DNA from: W589 sp964611805
GTDB taxonomy: Bacteria; Chloroflexota; Dehalococcoidia; Dehalococcoidales; Fen-1064
Direction: 5' to 3'
NCBI GenBank assembly: GCA_964611805.1
Contig: CAZTBG010000001.1
Location: 73,377-137,376 of the forward strand
Length of the DNA stretch: 64,000 nt
The notes below the pieces were generated by a model that saw nothing but the letters and a program-made list of their open reading frames with translations, made no database searches and was not told where the DNA came from. Numbering within the stretch: position 1 is the first letter of the stretch; the number at the start of each line of letters is the position of its first letter. Position numbers and translations under genes: made by a program. Shown piece by piece: positions 52,777-61,275 of the stretch.

Positions 52777-53091
52777 CTTTCTAAAGCTGTCTCCCCCTTA
52801 TTAGCCTTAGGCCGACTTACCTTGCTTTTTATCTCCGTAACTAAGATAATGGCATCATTTTAACGGCAGGTCAAGTATTCACATCACAGTTTTGGCTTCA
52901 TCCGATGCTGCCTGAAAAAGGGATTTTACTGTTCTGGCTGTTATCTGTCAAAGTAACCGGGTAACCAGCCCTGCGTTCTGGAGGCCGAACAGGATAAGGC
53001 TACCAGTTAAATCTGGTAGCCTTAAGTCACAAAGTATTCCGTCCGGGCTGTCCACTTGGGATTCCCGTGCATACCCTCTACTCTGCCGACC
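52777..53091. other. Intergenic region between the potassium operon and the accessory cluster
   Basis: 315 bases, expected to hold the promoter of the trkA operon and the terminator of the 53092-53964 gene. Apart from the hairpin at 52995-53024 I see no gene, repeat or RNA in it. Confidence 0.5.
52995..53024 (-). terminator. Hairpin terminator candidate
   Basis: A perfect 12-base stem, TAAGGCTACCAG and CTGGTAGCCTTA, with a 6-base loop (TTAAAT), about 70 bases beyond the stop of the minus-strand hot-dog-like gene. It lacks a T-run on that strand, so termination is inferred from position only. Confidence 0.45.
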
Positions 53092-53964
53092 TCAGGCCTC
53101 CTGATAAAGCGGTGAGGAGGCCTTCATCAGACGGTTCATGTGTCGCATCTCGGCAACCAGCTTGCCGCTGTCCTTCTCATACAGCTCCGAGTCCAGCCAG
53201 ATGAACTCGGTCTTCGGACTGGCGCCAACACATACGATACGTCCCGTTTTCCGGTAGGGTACCCCGGCCTTTATCGGGCCGTTGACGTTACGCAGCTCGG
53301 TTGCCCCGAAGAATCCCACTGACGGTCCATCACGGTCGCCAGTCAGATCAAACATCAGGGCGCCGTACATCGAGCTGGGATTCAGTATGGAAGGTCCCCA
53401 GGGAGAGCTTCCCTTGTACCAGTCTATGGGGTCAGTAATTGTTTCAAGGGCCCTGTTAAGGTGCTTCTGGGTGAAGACCACGTTTTCCTGTGGTGGAAGC
53501 TCGGTTCCTGGTTTCGTCTTAGCCAGAATGCGTATCTCCTCCGGCGGTGAACTCTCCAGCGGGATTTTGCGGATGTACGAGGCCTCTTCCGGCTCGCCGA
53601 TGCCCACTGTGCCCTTGGCCACGGTTTGACCGTCACGCATCTCCACACTGGCCCTTAGCTGCACGTTATCGGTCCCCTCTGGAGGTATCTCAATCACTGC
53701 CCGTACCTCCTCCCGGTCCAGGGTGGCATAGGTGTAGTAGATGCTCAGTGAGCCCTTCTCGAACCAGCGCTGCCCGAAGAGCTTGATAAGCAGCGGAGGA
53801 AAGAGGTTGAGGTGGATAGTACCGGGTATCGTGCCGCCGCGCATCCCTATTTTCTGTGCCACTTCGTCGGTGTGAATGGAACCGGGTGCTCCCTGCCAGA
53901 CGTTGACCGGTGCCCGCCACCCCCCATACATGTAGCCTTCTTTGATAACGATATCGTCAGACAT
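53092..53964 (-). CDS. Hot-dog-fold-like (double MaoC-like) hypothetical protein
   Basis: 290 residues. No strong signature. The pattern GTIHLNLFPPLLIKLFGQRWFEKGSLSI (key HLNLF) and a second strand-rich half are reminiscent of double hot-dog MaoC-like dehydratases. The active-site Asp/His of hydratases is not clear. The neighbours (3-hydroxyacyl-CoA dehydrogenase, CoA-ligase alpha, cyclase) make an acyl-CoA role plausible, but I cannot assign a reaction. Confidence 0.6.
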   Translation of the reverse strand: MSDDIVIKEGYMYGGWRAPVNVWQGAPGSIHTDEVAQKIGMRGGTIPGTIHLNLFPPLLIKLFGQRWFEKGSLSIYYTYATLDREEVRAVIEIPPEGTDNVQLRASVEMRDGQTVAKGTVGIGEPEEASYIRKIPLESSPPEEIRILAKTKPGTELPPQENVVFTQKHLNRALETITDPIDWYKGSSPWGPSILNPSSMYGALMFDLTGDRDGPSVGFFGATELRNVNGPIKAGVPYRKTGRIVCVGASPKTEFIWLDSELYEKDSGKLVAEMRHMNRLMKASSPLYQEA

Positions 53965-54053
53965 GTTTCCTCCTTTGCTAGAGCAGGATGTTTTTTATAT
54001 TTTGAACCACTAAGGCGATAATAAACGTTCGATGGCGGGCTGTCAACTTTGAC

Positions 54054-54779
54054 TTACTCCGTCTGGTGCCTGTTTATTATGTGGTGGCTCCAGCTACCAT
54101 CACCGGATAGCACACCACCTATTGCGCAAACTCTGATGTCATCTCCCTGATAGGTAGCCTCCGATATTTCATACAGGTATTCGGCCAGGTCTTTCGCTGT
54201 TTTTCCGCTGGGCTGCAGCCGGGGCAGCTCGGAAGCAGGGCCGAATGCCTCCGGACTCTCCAGTGAACCCTTGTATGTTGAAATCCCTGTCAGTACGCCC
54301 GGTTCCGGCTTGACTTCAAAGGCACGGGCCGGCGCTCCCTGTGTTACTATCCCGACGATGAACACCGGCTTACCGTCACCAGCACTGGTAATTACACCGG
54401 CAATCCGGGGCGTGTTCAGGCTGTCCGGCTCGGAGCCGGCACCATTAAGTACCTTTTCCAGGTAGTCTCCGGTGGGTGCTGTCCCCGCAATCAGCAGGAG
54501 TCGGTAGGTCTCAAATATGGCTTCGGTCTGGATGCCGTTGCTGACCACGGCCATGCCTGTCTGATTATCAAATTTCACGCTCGGGTAGTGGAAACGCAGC
54601 GGGACATGTTCTTGCTGCCCGATGGGGTCGATTCTGATGCTGTCGTCTGCAGCTACGGCCAGACGCTCCCGGCTCTGCGGGCTGCGTCCGGTGACCAGAT
54701 AAGCCAGGGCTGGTCTGCTGTCAGCGGTCAGCCCGATGAATAGCTGCCTCCCTGGGTAGGGTCCATTCGGATTACTCAT
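54054..54779 (-). CDS. IMP cyclohydrolase (PurO-like)
   Basis: 241 residues. It resembles the IMP_cyclohyd family, the archaeal-type enzyme that closes FAICAR to IMP, the last step of purine synthesis. Visible blocks are NPNGPYPGRQLFIGLTADSR (start), DNQTGMAVVSNGIQTEAIFE, and EFGPASELPR-type EAFGPASELPRLQPSGK. The start ATG 54779 has AGGAG upstream; the open frame extends 43 codons more without homology. Bacteria usually use PurH; whether a purH exists elsewhere cannot be seen here. Confidence 0.8.
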   Translation of the reverse strand: MSNPNGPYPGRQLFIGLTADSRPALAYLVTGRSPQSRERLAVAADDSIRIDPIGQQEHVPLRFHYPSVKFDNQTGMAVVSNGIQTEAIFETYRLLLIAGTAPTGDYLEKVLNGAGSEPDSLNTPRIAGVITSAGDGKPVFIVGIVTQGAPARAFEVKPEPGVLTGISTYKGSLESPEAFGPASELPRLQPSGKTAKDLAEYLYEISEATYQGDDIRVCAIGGVLSGDGSWSHHIINRHQTE

Positions 54780-54810
54780 AATGCTCCTCTCCCCCTTTTC
54801 CTTTGGCTTT

Positions 54811-55638
54811 CTAGGTATGTGTCTGGTTATGCTTTGTTTTCTTCTTCTCTGCCCAGAAGATTGCTCGTGGTGCTCTCTCATTATACGGGTTTCCGGTGCG
54901 GTCGCCATATACCTGCTTTACAATGAAACCAGATTTCTCAAACCAGGTTTGCATTTCGACCTTACTTGGAGGGTGGCACTGCATTAGATATTCCTCTGTC
55001 TTAGTGTTCCGGTCAAAAAAGGTTATTATCGTACATCGTCGGTATCTGACCAGCCTCTGGTTAGTATCAAACCATATCGTTTTCCTTTGTGTCTGAATAC
55101 ATGTGCCATCTTTGCATGTCCCGGTAGGGAATGCCTTATCGTCAACGTCTATCCGCTGCCAGGTTTCGTGAAGAGTACCTTCCATATGGTTATTGTCCAG
55201 ATAGATATAGCCATCAGGCCTAAGAGAGTCGAAGGCGCGAATGATACACTCTTCCTGCTCCTTGGCCGTCGCCAGCTCGTAGAGGCAGTTACCACCCAGT
55301 ACCACCAGGTCAAAGCCTATGGGCCACTCATCGGCTATTACATCGGCCTCATGCAGGCTGATTCTACCCTGTACCCGTTCGGGCAATTGCCTGAGCTTTG
55401 TGCGGGCGCGGTTGAGCATTCCCTTTGCTTGGTCAAGACCGACAATTTCATGGCCGTCGAGAGCTAGAGGTATAAGGATACGACCCGTTCCACAGAATGG
55501 CTCCAGAATCCGCAGGGGGCGGCGGTTACCAATCAGCTTTCGGATGAGTTCCACATCATCGGTGTAGGCATCAGTTCGGTCGTAAATCTCGGCGATGTGC
55601 GGTTCAATATCATACATATTGGTTTTGTTGTAGCTCAT
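54811..55638 (-). CDS. Class I SAM-dependent methyltransferase
   Basis: 275 residues. The SAM-binding motif I reads ILEPFCGTGRILIPLALDGH, followed by VGLDQAKGMLNRAR (motif II acidic end), and motif IV GFDLVVLGGNCLYEL. The C-terminal half contains a beta-rich lid (TCIQTQRKTIWFD). The substrate is unknown. It is divergent in sequence from the methyltransferase upstream (55678-56487). Confidence 0.85.
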   Translation of the reverse strand: MSYNKTNMYDIEPHIAEIYDRTDAYTDDVELIRKLIGNRRPLRILEPFCGTGRILIPLALDGHEIVGLDQAKGMLNRARTKLRQLPERVQGRISLHEADVIADEWPIGFDLVVLGGNCLYELATAKEQEECIIRAFDSLRPDGYIYLDNNHMEGTLHETWQRIDVDDKAFPTGTCKDGTCIQTQRKTIWFDTNQRLVRYRRCTIITFFDRNTKTEEYLMQCHPPSKVEMQTWFEKSGFIVKQVYGDRTGNPYNERAPRAIFWAEKKKTKHNQTHT

Positions 55639-55677
55639 GAATGTGATTCCTTATTCCTGGTGAAGGGCAGCGTGCAA

Positions 55678-56487
55678 TCAGCGTTTGGTAGCCACAATTC
55701 GCCCGTTTCCCCACCTCCCCTGGCGCATTCGTTTTATTTCGCTGGCGAACTCTTTATGCGCATAGACTACCCAGTCTTTTCCGAGGACGGTGGCAAACTC
55801 ATCCTCCCTTTCCAATAGCTTGTGGTCCAGTGCCCTCCAGCCGATTTCAATATCTCTCTCGGTGATGTCCTCGGCGTGGTCTACTGCGTATCCCAGGTCC
55901 TGGAGAAGACTGACAATATCCTGCAGCCGCCACCTCGGGCTGTGCTTGTCTGGATTCTCCCGCCTGATATCAAAGGTCATGGCCAGGCGTCCGCTCTGCG
56001 CCAGCACCCGGTAGAACTCTTTGAGCCAGGTCTCATCGTGGTTCAGGGCACATTGGCTCCAGACAACGGTGAACTGGCTGTCTCCGAAAGGCAGACTGGT
56101 GGCATTCCCCATGCGGAAGTCCACACGGTCGGATAACCCGGCAAGCTCGGTTATCCGGCTGGCGGCCATAATAAACCTTTCAAACAAGTCGACGCCTGTG
56201 ACACGGCATCCGAACGACTGCGCCAGTTGGATAGCCGGTCCACCCAGATAGCAGCAGACGTCAAGAACATAGTCATCGGCGGTGATAGCCGTCAGTTCCG
56301 CCAGTTCTGCCGTATCCTGCTCACCACCGAGGTGGTACTGCAGGCCGCAGACGGTAGCCGTCGGGCTGGCCAGGAATCTACCGTCCATGATGGCAGGTTG
56401 AATCATCCTTTCAATCCTGTCGAGCAGCGTTCCGCCCTCCGGTAATTGCCAGTTGTCGATGACTTCCTGCAGTTCGGGTGTGGTCAC
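55678..56487 (-). CDS. SAM-dependent methyltransferase (UbiE/SDMT-like)
   Basis: 269 residues. Motif I is VLDVCCYLGGPAIQLAQSFG, then VTGVDLFERFIMAAS, and the post-motif WSQCALNHDETWLKEFYRVL. Such proteins include quinone and sarcosine-dimethylglycine methyltransferases, where a GLQYHLGG N-terminal lid is common. Substrate not determinable. It lies 11 bases after the cyclase gene on the same strand. Confidence 0.85.
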   Translation of the reverse strand: MTTPELQEVIDNWQLPEGGTLLDRIERMIQPAIMDGRFLASPTATVCGLQYHLGGEQDTAELAELTAITADDYVLDVCCYLGGPAIQLAQSFGCRVTGVDLFERFIMAASRITELAGLSDRVDFRMGNATSLPFGDSQFTVVWSQCALNHDETWLKEFYRVLAQSGRLAMTFDIRRENPDKHSPRWRLQDIVSLLQDLGYAVDHAEDITERDIEIGWRALDHKLLEREDEFATVLGKDWVVYAHKEFASEIKRMRQGRWGNGRIVATKR

Positions 56488-56498
56488 GGGTCTCTTTC

Positions 56499-57260
56499 TT
56501 ACTCCTCAATGATGGCGACCACCCTCGCCCAGCCAGCGCTGCCGCCGGTTATTTTTATTGGGAAGCAGGCGACCTTGAAGCCGAAGGGCCTAGGCAGCTT
56601 ATCCAGGTTGGCCAGCTTCTCGATGTGGCAGTACTCCTTCTCGATACCGGCGTAGTGGGCACCCCAGATAATACGGCTGTCCTTGCTCTTCTGGAATTCC
56701 TCTCGTATTGCCCAGAAGGGGCGGTCCCAGCCCCAGGCATCCGTCCCCATGACGCGGATGCCCTGCTCAATCAGCCACAGGGTGGACTCCCGGTTCATGC
56801 CACAGCCAGCATCGAAGTATTCTGGCTTACCCCACAGCCTATCCGCTCCGGTCTGGACGAGAACGATGTCCCCCGGTTTTAGTTGATAGTTAATCTTTTT
56901 CAGGGCTTCTTTGAAGTCGCTCACAGTGACACCACTGCCCCTCGGCTTGTGCCGCATATCAAGGACGACGCCGTCACCATAAAACCACTCCAGAGGCATC
57001 TCGTCAATCGTCCGTGCCTTCTTACCTTCAGATGTGGGGGCATAGTGCCACGGGGCATCGACGTGGGTGCCAGCATGAGTACCCAGGGTCAGGGTGTCCG
57101 TTGCCCAACCCAGTCCCTGCGGCAGGTCTTGGTCAGTGCAGCCGAAGGTGTTTTTCATGGCAGCACCACCCTCTTCGTGGGTGTGGTGGACGAGTTCCAC
57201 TGCCTGTGCTCCGGGGATAGGCTCCATTGGTACGCTCAGGTCGATTATCCTCATGGTCAT
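56499..57260 (-). CDS. Cyclase/kynurenine formamidase-like metal hydrolase
   Basis: 253 residues of the cyclase family (PF04199). The metal motif HAGTHVDAPWH is near residue 68. A second ligand region includes GAHYAGIEKE. Members hydrolyse N-formylkynurenine, arylformamides or isatin. The start ATG 57260 has GGAGG six bases upstream; the open frame runs on to 57347 without homology. Divergent from the hydroxyacyl-CoA dehydrogenase gene. Confidence 0.82.
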   Translation of the reverse strand: MTMRIIDLSVPMEPIPGAQAVELVHHTHEEGGAAMKNTFGCTDQDLPQGLGWATDTLTLGTHAGTHVDAPWHYAPTSEGKKARTIDEMPLEWFYGDGVVLDMRHKPRGSGVTVSDFKEALKKINYQLKPGDIVLVQTGADRLWGKPEYFDAGCGMNRESTLWLIEQGIRVMGTDAWGWDRPFWAIREEFQKSKDSRIIWGAHYAGIEKEYCHIEKLANLDKLPRPFGFKVACFPIKITGGSAGWARVVAIIEE

Positions 57261-57408
57261 TATTTGCCTCCACATATTGTTGGGAATCAGGCCGTATTCT
57301 AACATCCCTGCTGCCTTGGTGGCAAAGCAGGAGCGGATATAGTTCATTGACAGATATCCGGCCCGCTACTATAGTTGGGTGTATCTGGATAGAGTTTAAG
57401 GAGGAGCT

Positions 57409-58347
57409 ATGAAAGAGGCAGGCGTTGAGCGAGTGGCCGTTATTGGTGCCGGACTGATGGGCTGCGGCGTGGCCGTGGAGTTTGCCCGGTTCGGCTACGA
57501 AGTTAGTATCTACAACACCCGTGAGGAGACCAGCAGGCAGGCGATGCAGCAGGCGCGGGAGGCACTTGACCTGATGGCCGAGACAGAGCTTATTACAGGC
57601 GAGGAGGCCGATGCTGCCTACGGTCGTTTGCGACCCACTACTGATATCACTGATGCGGCTTCTGGTGCCGATTTCGTCCATGAGTCAGTGCTGGAGGTAC
57701 TCGATATCAAGAAGGGTGTGTTTGCCCAGCTCGACGAGCTCTGTCCCCCGCCGGTAATCTTGGCGACCAATACCTCCGGCCTGCGGGTTACCGATATTGC
57801 CTCAGCTACCAGACACCCGGAGCGTGTCCTGGCAACGCACTACTTCCAGCCGCCGCATTTTGTCCCTCTGGTAGAGGTGGTGGGTGGTGAGAAGACCGAT
57901 AAGACACTGGTGGAGAAGGCAGCCCGGATGCTGCGGGGGATGCGTAAGCGGGTGGTTGTTATCGATATTGAACTACCGGGGTTCGTGGGCAACCGTCTCC
58001 AGGGGGCTATCGCGCGGGAAATACGTTCGCTGGTGGAGCATGGGATACCCTATCCGGAGCTGATTGATGACGTGATATCCTTCGGGTTCGGTCGGCGGAT
58101 GGCCTACACCGGCTACTTCAAACGCATGGATCTGATAGGTCTCGATTTTGGCTACCGGGGTGCTCGGGGTCGGGGTGTGCCTGCATGGGGTCCGGTCGCT
58201 GAGCGTGTCGAGCGAGGTGAACTGGGGATGAAAAGCGGTAAGGGCTTCTACGACTGGCCCGGTGACAGTGCCAAACAGCTACACCGCCGCCTCAACACCG
58301 AGCTTATACGCCTGATGAAGCAGGACATGGAGGCCGGGCTCATCTAG
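57409..58347 (+). CDS. 3-hydroxyacyl-CoA dehydrogenase family protein
   Basis: 312 residues. The NAD-binding loop VAVIGAGLMGCGVAVEFARFG is typical (G-x-G-x-x-G). The next blocks are ATNTSGLRVTDIASAT and HYFQPPHFVPLVEVVGGEKT, with the catalytic histidine expected in the HYFQPPHF region. A C-terminal dimerisation domain with GFVGNRLQGAIAREIRSL follows. It oxidises 3-hydroxyacyl-CoA or a related 3-hydroxyacid. AGGAGG precedes the ATG. It runs into the CoA-ligase alpha gene. Confidence 0.9.
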   Translation: MKEAGVERVAVIGAGLMGCGVAVEFARFGYEVSIYNTREETSRQAMQQAREALDLMAETELITGEEADAAYGRLRPTTDITDAASGADFVHESVLEVLDIKKGVFAQLDELCPPPVILATNTSGLRVTDIASATRHPERVLATHYFQPPHFVPLVEVVGGEKTDKTLVEKAARMLRGMRKRVVVIDIELPGFVGNRLQGAIAREIRSLVEHGIPYPELIDDVISFGFGRRMAYTGYFKRMDLIGLDFGYRGARGRGVPAWGPVAERVERGELGMKSGKGFYDWPGDSAKQLHRRLNTELIRLMKQDMEAGLI

Positions 58348-58475
58348 GGTGCTGCTCTTAGTATCGTGTCGCGCCAGGCTCGTTAATAGTCTCCACAAGC
58401 GTGACGTGCTATAATATTTTTATCCAATACAGAGCGGATTTGCTGTGCTTTGTTGTGTCAAAGGAGCGGAGAGAC

Positions 58476-59888
58476 ATGCCCAGTGATATTGTCAGGCAGC
58501 TAGACCCTATTTTCAAAGCGAAGTCGATGGCCGTTATCGGGGCTTCACGGGCACCATTCAAGTGGGGAGGTCGCACTCTCCTGACCGCCATGATGAGCGG
58601 CTACCGCGGGGCGATATACCCGGTTAACCCGGGGGAGAAGGAAATCGCCGGGCTTACCTGCTATCCTAGTGTCCGTGATATCCCGTACGATGTCGATATG
58701 GCAGTTATCGTTGTCCCGGCGGCGGTAGCACCCCAGGCAATGGCCGATTGTGTTGCTAAGGGAGTAGGGGGCGTGGTCATGATAACCGCCGGCTTTGCCG
58801 AAGCCAGTGAGGAAGGCAGGGTCTTACAGGATGAGTTGGTGCGGATTGCCCGCGAGGGTGGTATCAGGTTTGTCGGGCCTAACGGCATGGGGATATATAG
58901 CTCTGCGGTCAATCTGAACCTGTGTCTGCACGATGACATCCGGCCGGGGAAGATTGCTTTCGTGTCTCAGAGTGGCACCTTCGGCGGGCTGCTTGCCGAG
59001 TTCGCCGAGCGGAAGGGCTACGGACTGAGCAAGTTTATCAGCATCGGTAATCAGGCCGACCTCAATGCTGCCGACTACGTGGAGTACCTGGGGGAGGACG
59101 ACGAAACCGGAGCGATTGTCCTTTACATGGAAGGTTTCAAGGACGGCGGTAGGTTTTTTAAGATTGCCCGTGACGTTATTAAGAAAAAGCCGATACTGAT
59201 GTATAAGGCCGGTCGTACTGAGGCAGCCGCCAGAGCGACCATGTCCCATACCAGTTCCCTGGCTGGTTCGGACGAGATAGTCGATGCCATGTGTCGGCAG
59301 GTGGGCATCATCCGGACTTCGGAGGTAACGCACCCGTTTGACATGGCCGAGGCACTAATCGGCCTGCCCCTCCCCCGGAGTAACCGCGTCGCCATTATCG
59401 GTAGCGGCGGGCAGGGAGTGGTTACCTCCGATACCTGCGAGTCGCTCGGCTTGCGGGTCCCTGCCCTGGACCATGAGACAAGTATGAAGATCAAGGAAGC
59501 ATTGCCTCCCCATGCCCCGGTCCCATCGAACCCGGTGGACTTTGCCGGGGGAATGCGCGGACCGCTCGATGAGGTGCAGGTGGCCGATGCGCTTGCCCGA
59601 ATTGACTATATCGACGGCATCATCTGCAATACTCCCCATTTCCACGGGGATGATAGAGACGACTTGAAAACGGCTGTCCAGGGGGCGGAAATATTAGCCG
59701 CCGTCCCGAAGAAGTACGGTAAACCGGTGGTCACGCTATCGTGGCACAGTCACGGTGGCGGTGGCGCTATCGGGGACATTATGAAAGCGGCCGGCATACC
59801 CTCCTACGAGACGCCGGAGCAGTGTGCCAGAGCGATGATGGCCCTGGCACAGTATGCCGAGGTCCGCCGGAGACTGAATGCAGAATAG
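58476..59888 (+). CDS. Acyl-CoA/acetate-CoA ligase (ADP-forming) alpha subunit
   Basis: 470 residues. An N-terminal CoA-binding domain opens VRQLDPIFKAKSMAVIGASR. A succinyl-CoA ligase-like domain follows (QSGTFGGLLAEFAERKGYGL, NQADLNAADYVEYLG). The phospho-histidine region is MSHTSSLAGSDEIVDA, and PVPSNPVDFAGG ends the third domain. The ATP-grasp (beta) part needed for activity is absent and not encoded next door. ATG 58476 is chosen with GGAG upstream. Confidence 0.88.
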   Translation: MPSDIVRQLDPIFKAKSMAVIGASRAPFKWGGRTLLTAMMSGYRGAIYPVNPGEKEIAGLTCYPSVRDIPYDVDMAVIVVPAAVAPQAMADCVAKGVGGVVMITAGFAEASEEGRVLQDELVRIAREGGIRFVGPNGMGIYSSAVNLNLCLHDDIRPGKIAFVSQSGTFGGLLAEFAERKGYGLSKFISIGNQADLNAADYVEYLGEDDETGAIVLYMEGFKDGGRFFKIARDVIKKKPILMYKAGRTEAAARATMSHTSSLAGSDEIVDAMCRQVGIIRTSEVTHPFDMAEALIGLPLPRSNRVAIIGSGGQGVVTSDTCESLGLRVPALDHETSMKIKEALPPHAPVPSNPVDFAGGMRGPLDEVQVADALARIDYIDGIICNTPHFHGDDRDDLKTAVQGAEILAAVPKKYGKPVVTLSWHSHGGGGAIGDIMKAAGIPSYETPEQCARAMMALAQYAEVRRRLNAE

Positions 59889-59964
59889 TTAGTTTGCTAT
59901 AAGAAGCTCATGCCTGTCTGAGTCTATCCAGACTGTCAGGACTGGGGCTTGAAGAAGTCCATTA

Positions 59965-60360
59965 GGGGGGAGTTGAAGAGGGGCCACACCCCTCTTTTTT
60001 GTGTCTTCCACTTACCCTTGGAAAGGGGGATTAGGGGGATGGGGCTGCCACTATGGGAAAGGGGGCAGAACTATTATAGATTCTTAATTCCGGCACTCTC
60101 TATAAATAGAGGAAAACCAAGGGGGACACCCCCTTGGCATCCCCCGTCCAGAGGGGTTACACCCCTCTGACTCCCCAAAACGGTGAGAGGGCAGTTTCCT
60201 GGCAGGGGTCATTCGCACCTTATGGGCGTGCCTTACTATCATGTGGGGTATTCTTTACTCTGGCTGCAGAATAATAAGGGGAGTTTAAGAGGGCGCAGCC
60301 CTCTTATATTAATTTTCCCCTTCCCCATTGGGGAAGGGGATACAGGGGATGGGGCCGCCG
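59965..60360 (+). repeat. Cluster of three dispersed hairpin repeats (copies 2-4)
   Basis: Copy 2 is at about 59965-60050, copy 3 at 60117-60178 in reverse orientation, and copy 4 at 60278-60360. Shared parts are a GGGGAGT start, an AGAGGG(G) hairpin with 3-5-base loop (59977-59995, 60150-60168, 60286-60306), a C/G-rich hairpin (60117-60137; 60317-60339), and in copies 2 and 4 a final GGGGAT and ATGGGGC-GCC tail. The rest of 59889-60513 holds no gene. Confidence 0.65.
59977..60000 (+). terminator. Rho-independent terminator of the CoA-ligase gene
   Basis: AGAGGGG (59977-59983), loop CCACA, CCCCTCT (59989-59995), then five more T (59996-60000), about 90 bases after the stop. The hairpin also belongs to repeat copy 2. 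Confidence 0.6.
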
Positions 60361-60513
60361 CCAACAAATAGGAATGCTAGATAAAAAAGAGGATGTCAAA
60401 GTGCTACCAATCTCTGAGCAAGTGTATATCCTTGTTAAATCAAGGCCTCATATTTTATAATATCCCCCAGTTGGTCAGCTTCAGTCCCGTCAGGGACGTC
60501 AGGGGGTAGGGCG

Positions 60514-61263
60514 ATGCCTGTAGACTATTTGGTGGCACAGGACCTTCATAAGAGCTTCAACGAGCACAAGGCGGTCAACGGTGTCTCTTTCACAATCTAT
60601 AAGCGTGAGATTTTCGGACTGCTGGGGCCGAACGGGGCCGGTAAGACGACGACGATACGGATGCTGTCTACTGTCCTGGAGCCGGACCAGGGTGATGTCA
60701 CCATCGGCGGTCATTCGATAAAGCATGAAGCTGAGGCGGTACGGGGCCTGATTGGCGTCTGCCCTCAGGAGCTGGCCCTTTACGTTGAGCTTGGTGCCCT
60801 TGACAACCTTATCTTCTTCGGACGGATGGCGGGGATGAGCAGCCAGGAGGCCCGGGAGCAGGCCATGTCTAACCTGAAGCTGGTAGGCTTGCAGGAGAGG
60901 GCCAGGGGCAGGATAGACAAGTTCTCCGGTGGCATGAAGCGGCGCGTTAATCTGGCGGTGTCGCTGATGGGGCACCCCGAGCTCCTCTTCCTCGACGAAC
61001 CAACGGTCGGCATTGACCCGCAGTCACGGAATAACATCTACGAGACAATCGAAGGACTGCGTGATAAGGGAATGACGATTCTTTACACGACCCACTACAT
61101 GGAGGAGGCCGACCGTCTCTGTGACCGGGTGGCTATCATGGATGGCGGGCAGATAATTGCTCTGGACACCCCGCATGAACTCAAGGCACAGATTGGCCCG
61201 CCGGAGCAGGTGACTCTGGAGGATGTCTTCCTGAAACTGACCGGCCGGAGCCTCAGAGACTGA
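60514..61263 (+). CDS. ABC transporter ATP-binding protein
   Basis: 249 residues of the DrrA/NatA-like ABC-2 family. Walker A is LLGPNGAGKTTTIRML, the signature is FSGGMKRR (Q replaced by M, as usual in this branch), and Walker B is LLFLDEPTVGIDP, followed by the switch histidine in YTTHYMEEA. It powers an exporter with the two permeases downstream (12 bases before the first). Confidence 0.95.
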   Translation: MPVDYLVAQDLHKSFNEHKAVNGVSFTIYKREIFGLLGPNGAGKTTTIRMLSTVLEPDQGDVTIGGHSIKHEAEAVRGLIGVCPQELALYVELGALDNLIFFGRMAGMSSQEAREQAMSNLKLVGLQERARGRIDKFSGGMKRRVNLAVSLMGHPELLFLDEPTVGIDPQSRNNIYETIEGLRDKGMTILYTTHYMEEADRLCDRVAIMDGGQIIALDTPHELKAQIGPPEQVTLEDVFLKLTGRSLRD

Positions 61264-61275
61264 GCAAGATACGAT

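Noticed and set aside
59949..60370. Small plus-strand frames of 60-73 codons in the repeat region
   Set aside because: They translate hairpin repeats and have repeat-driven composition.
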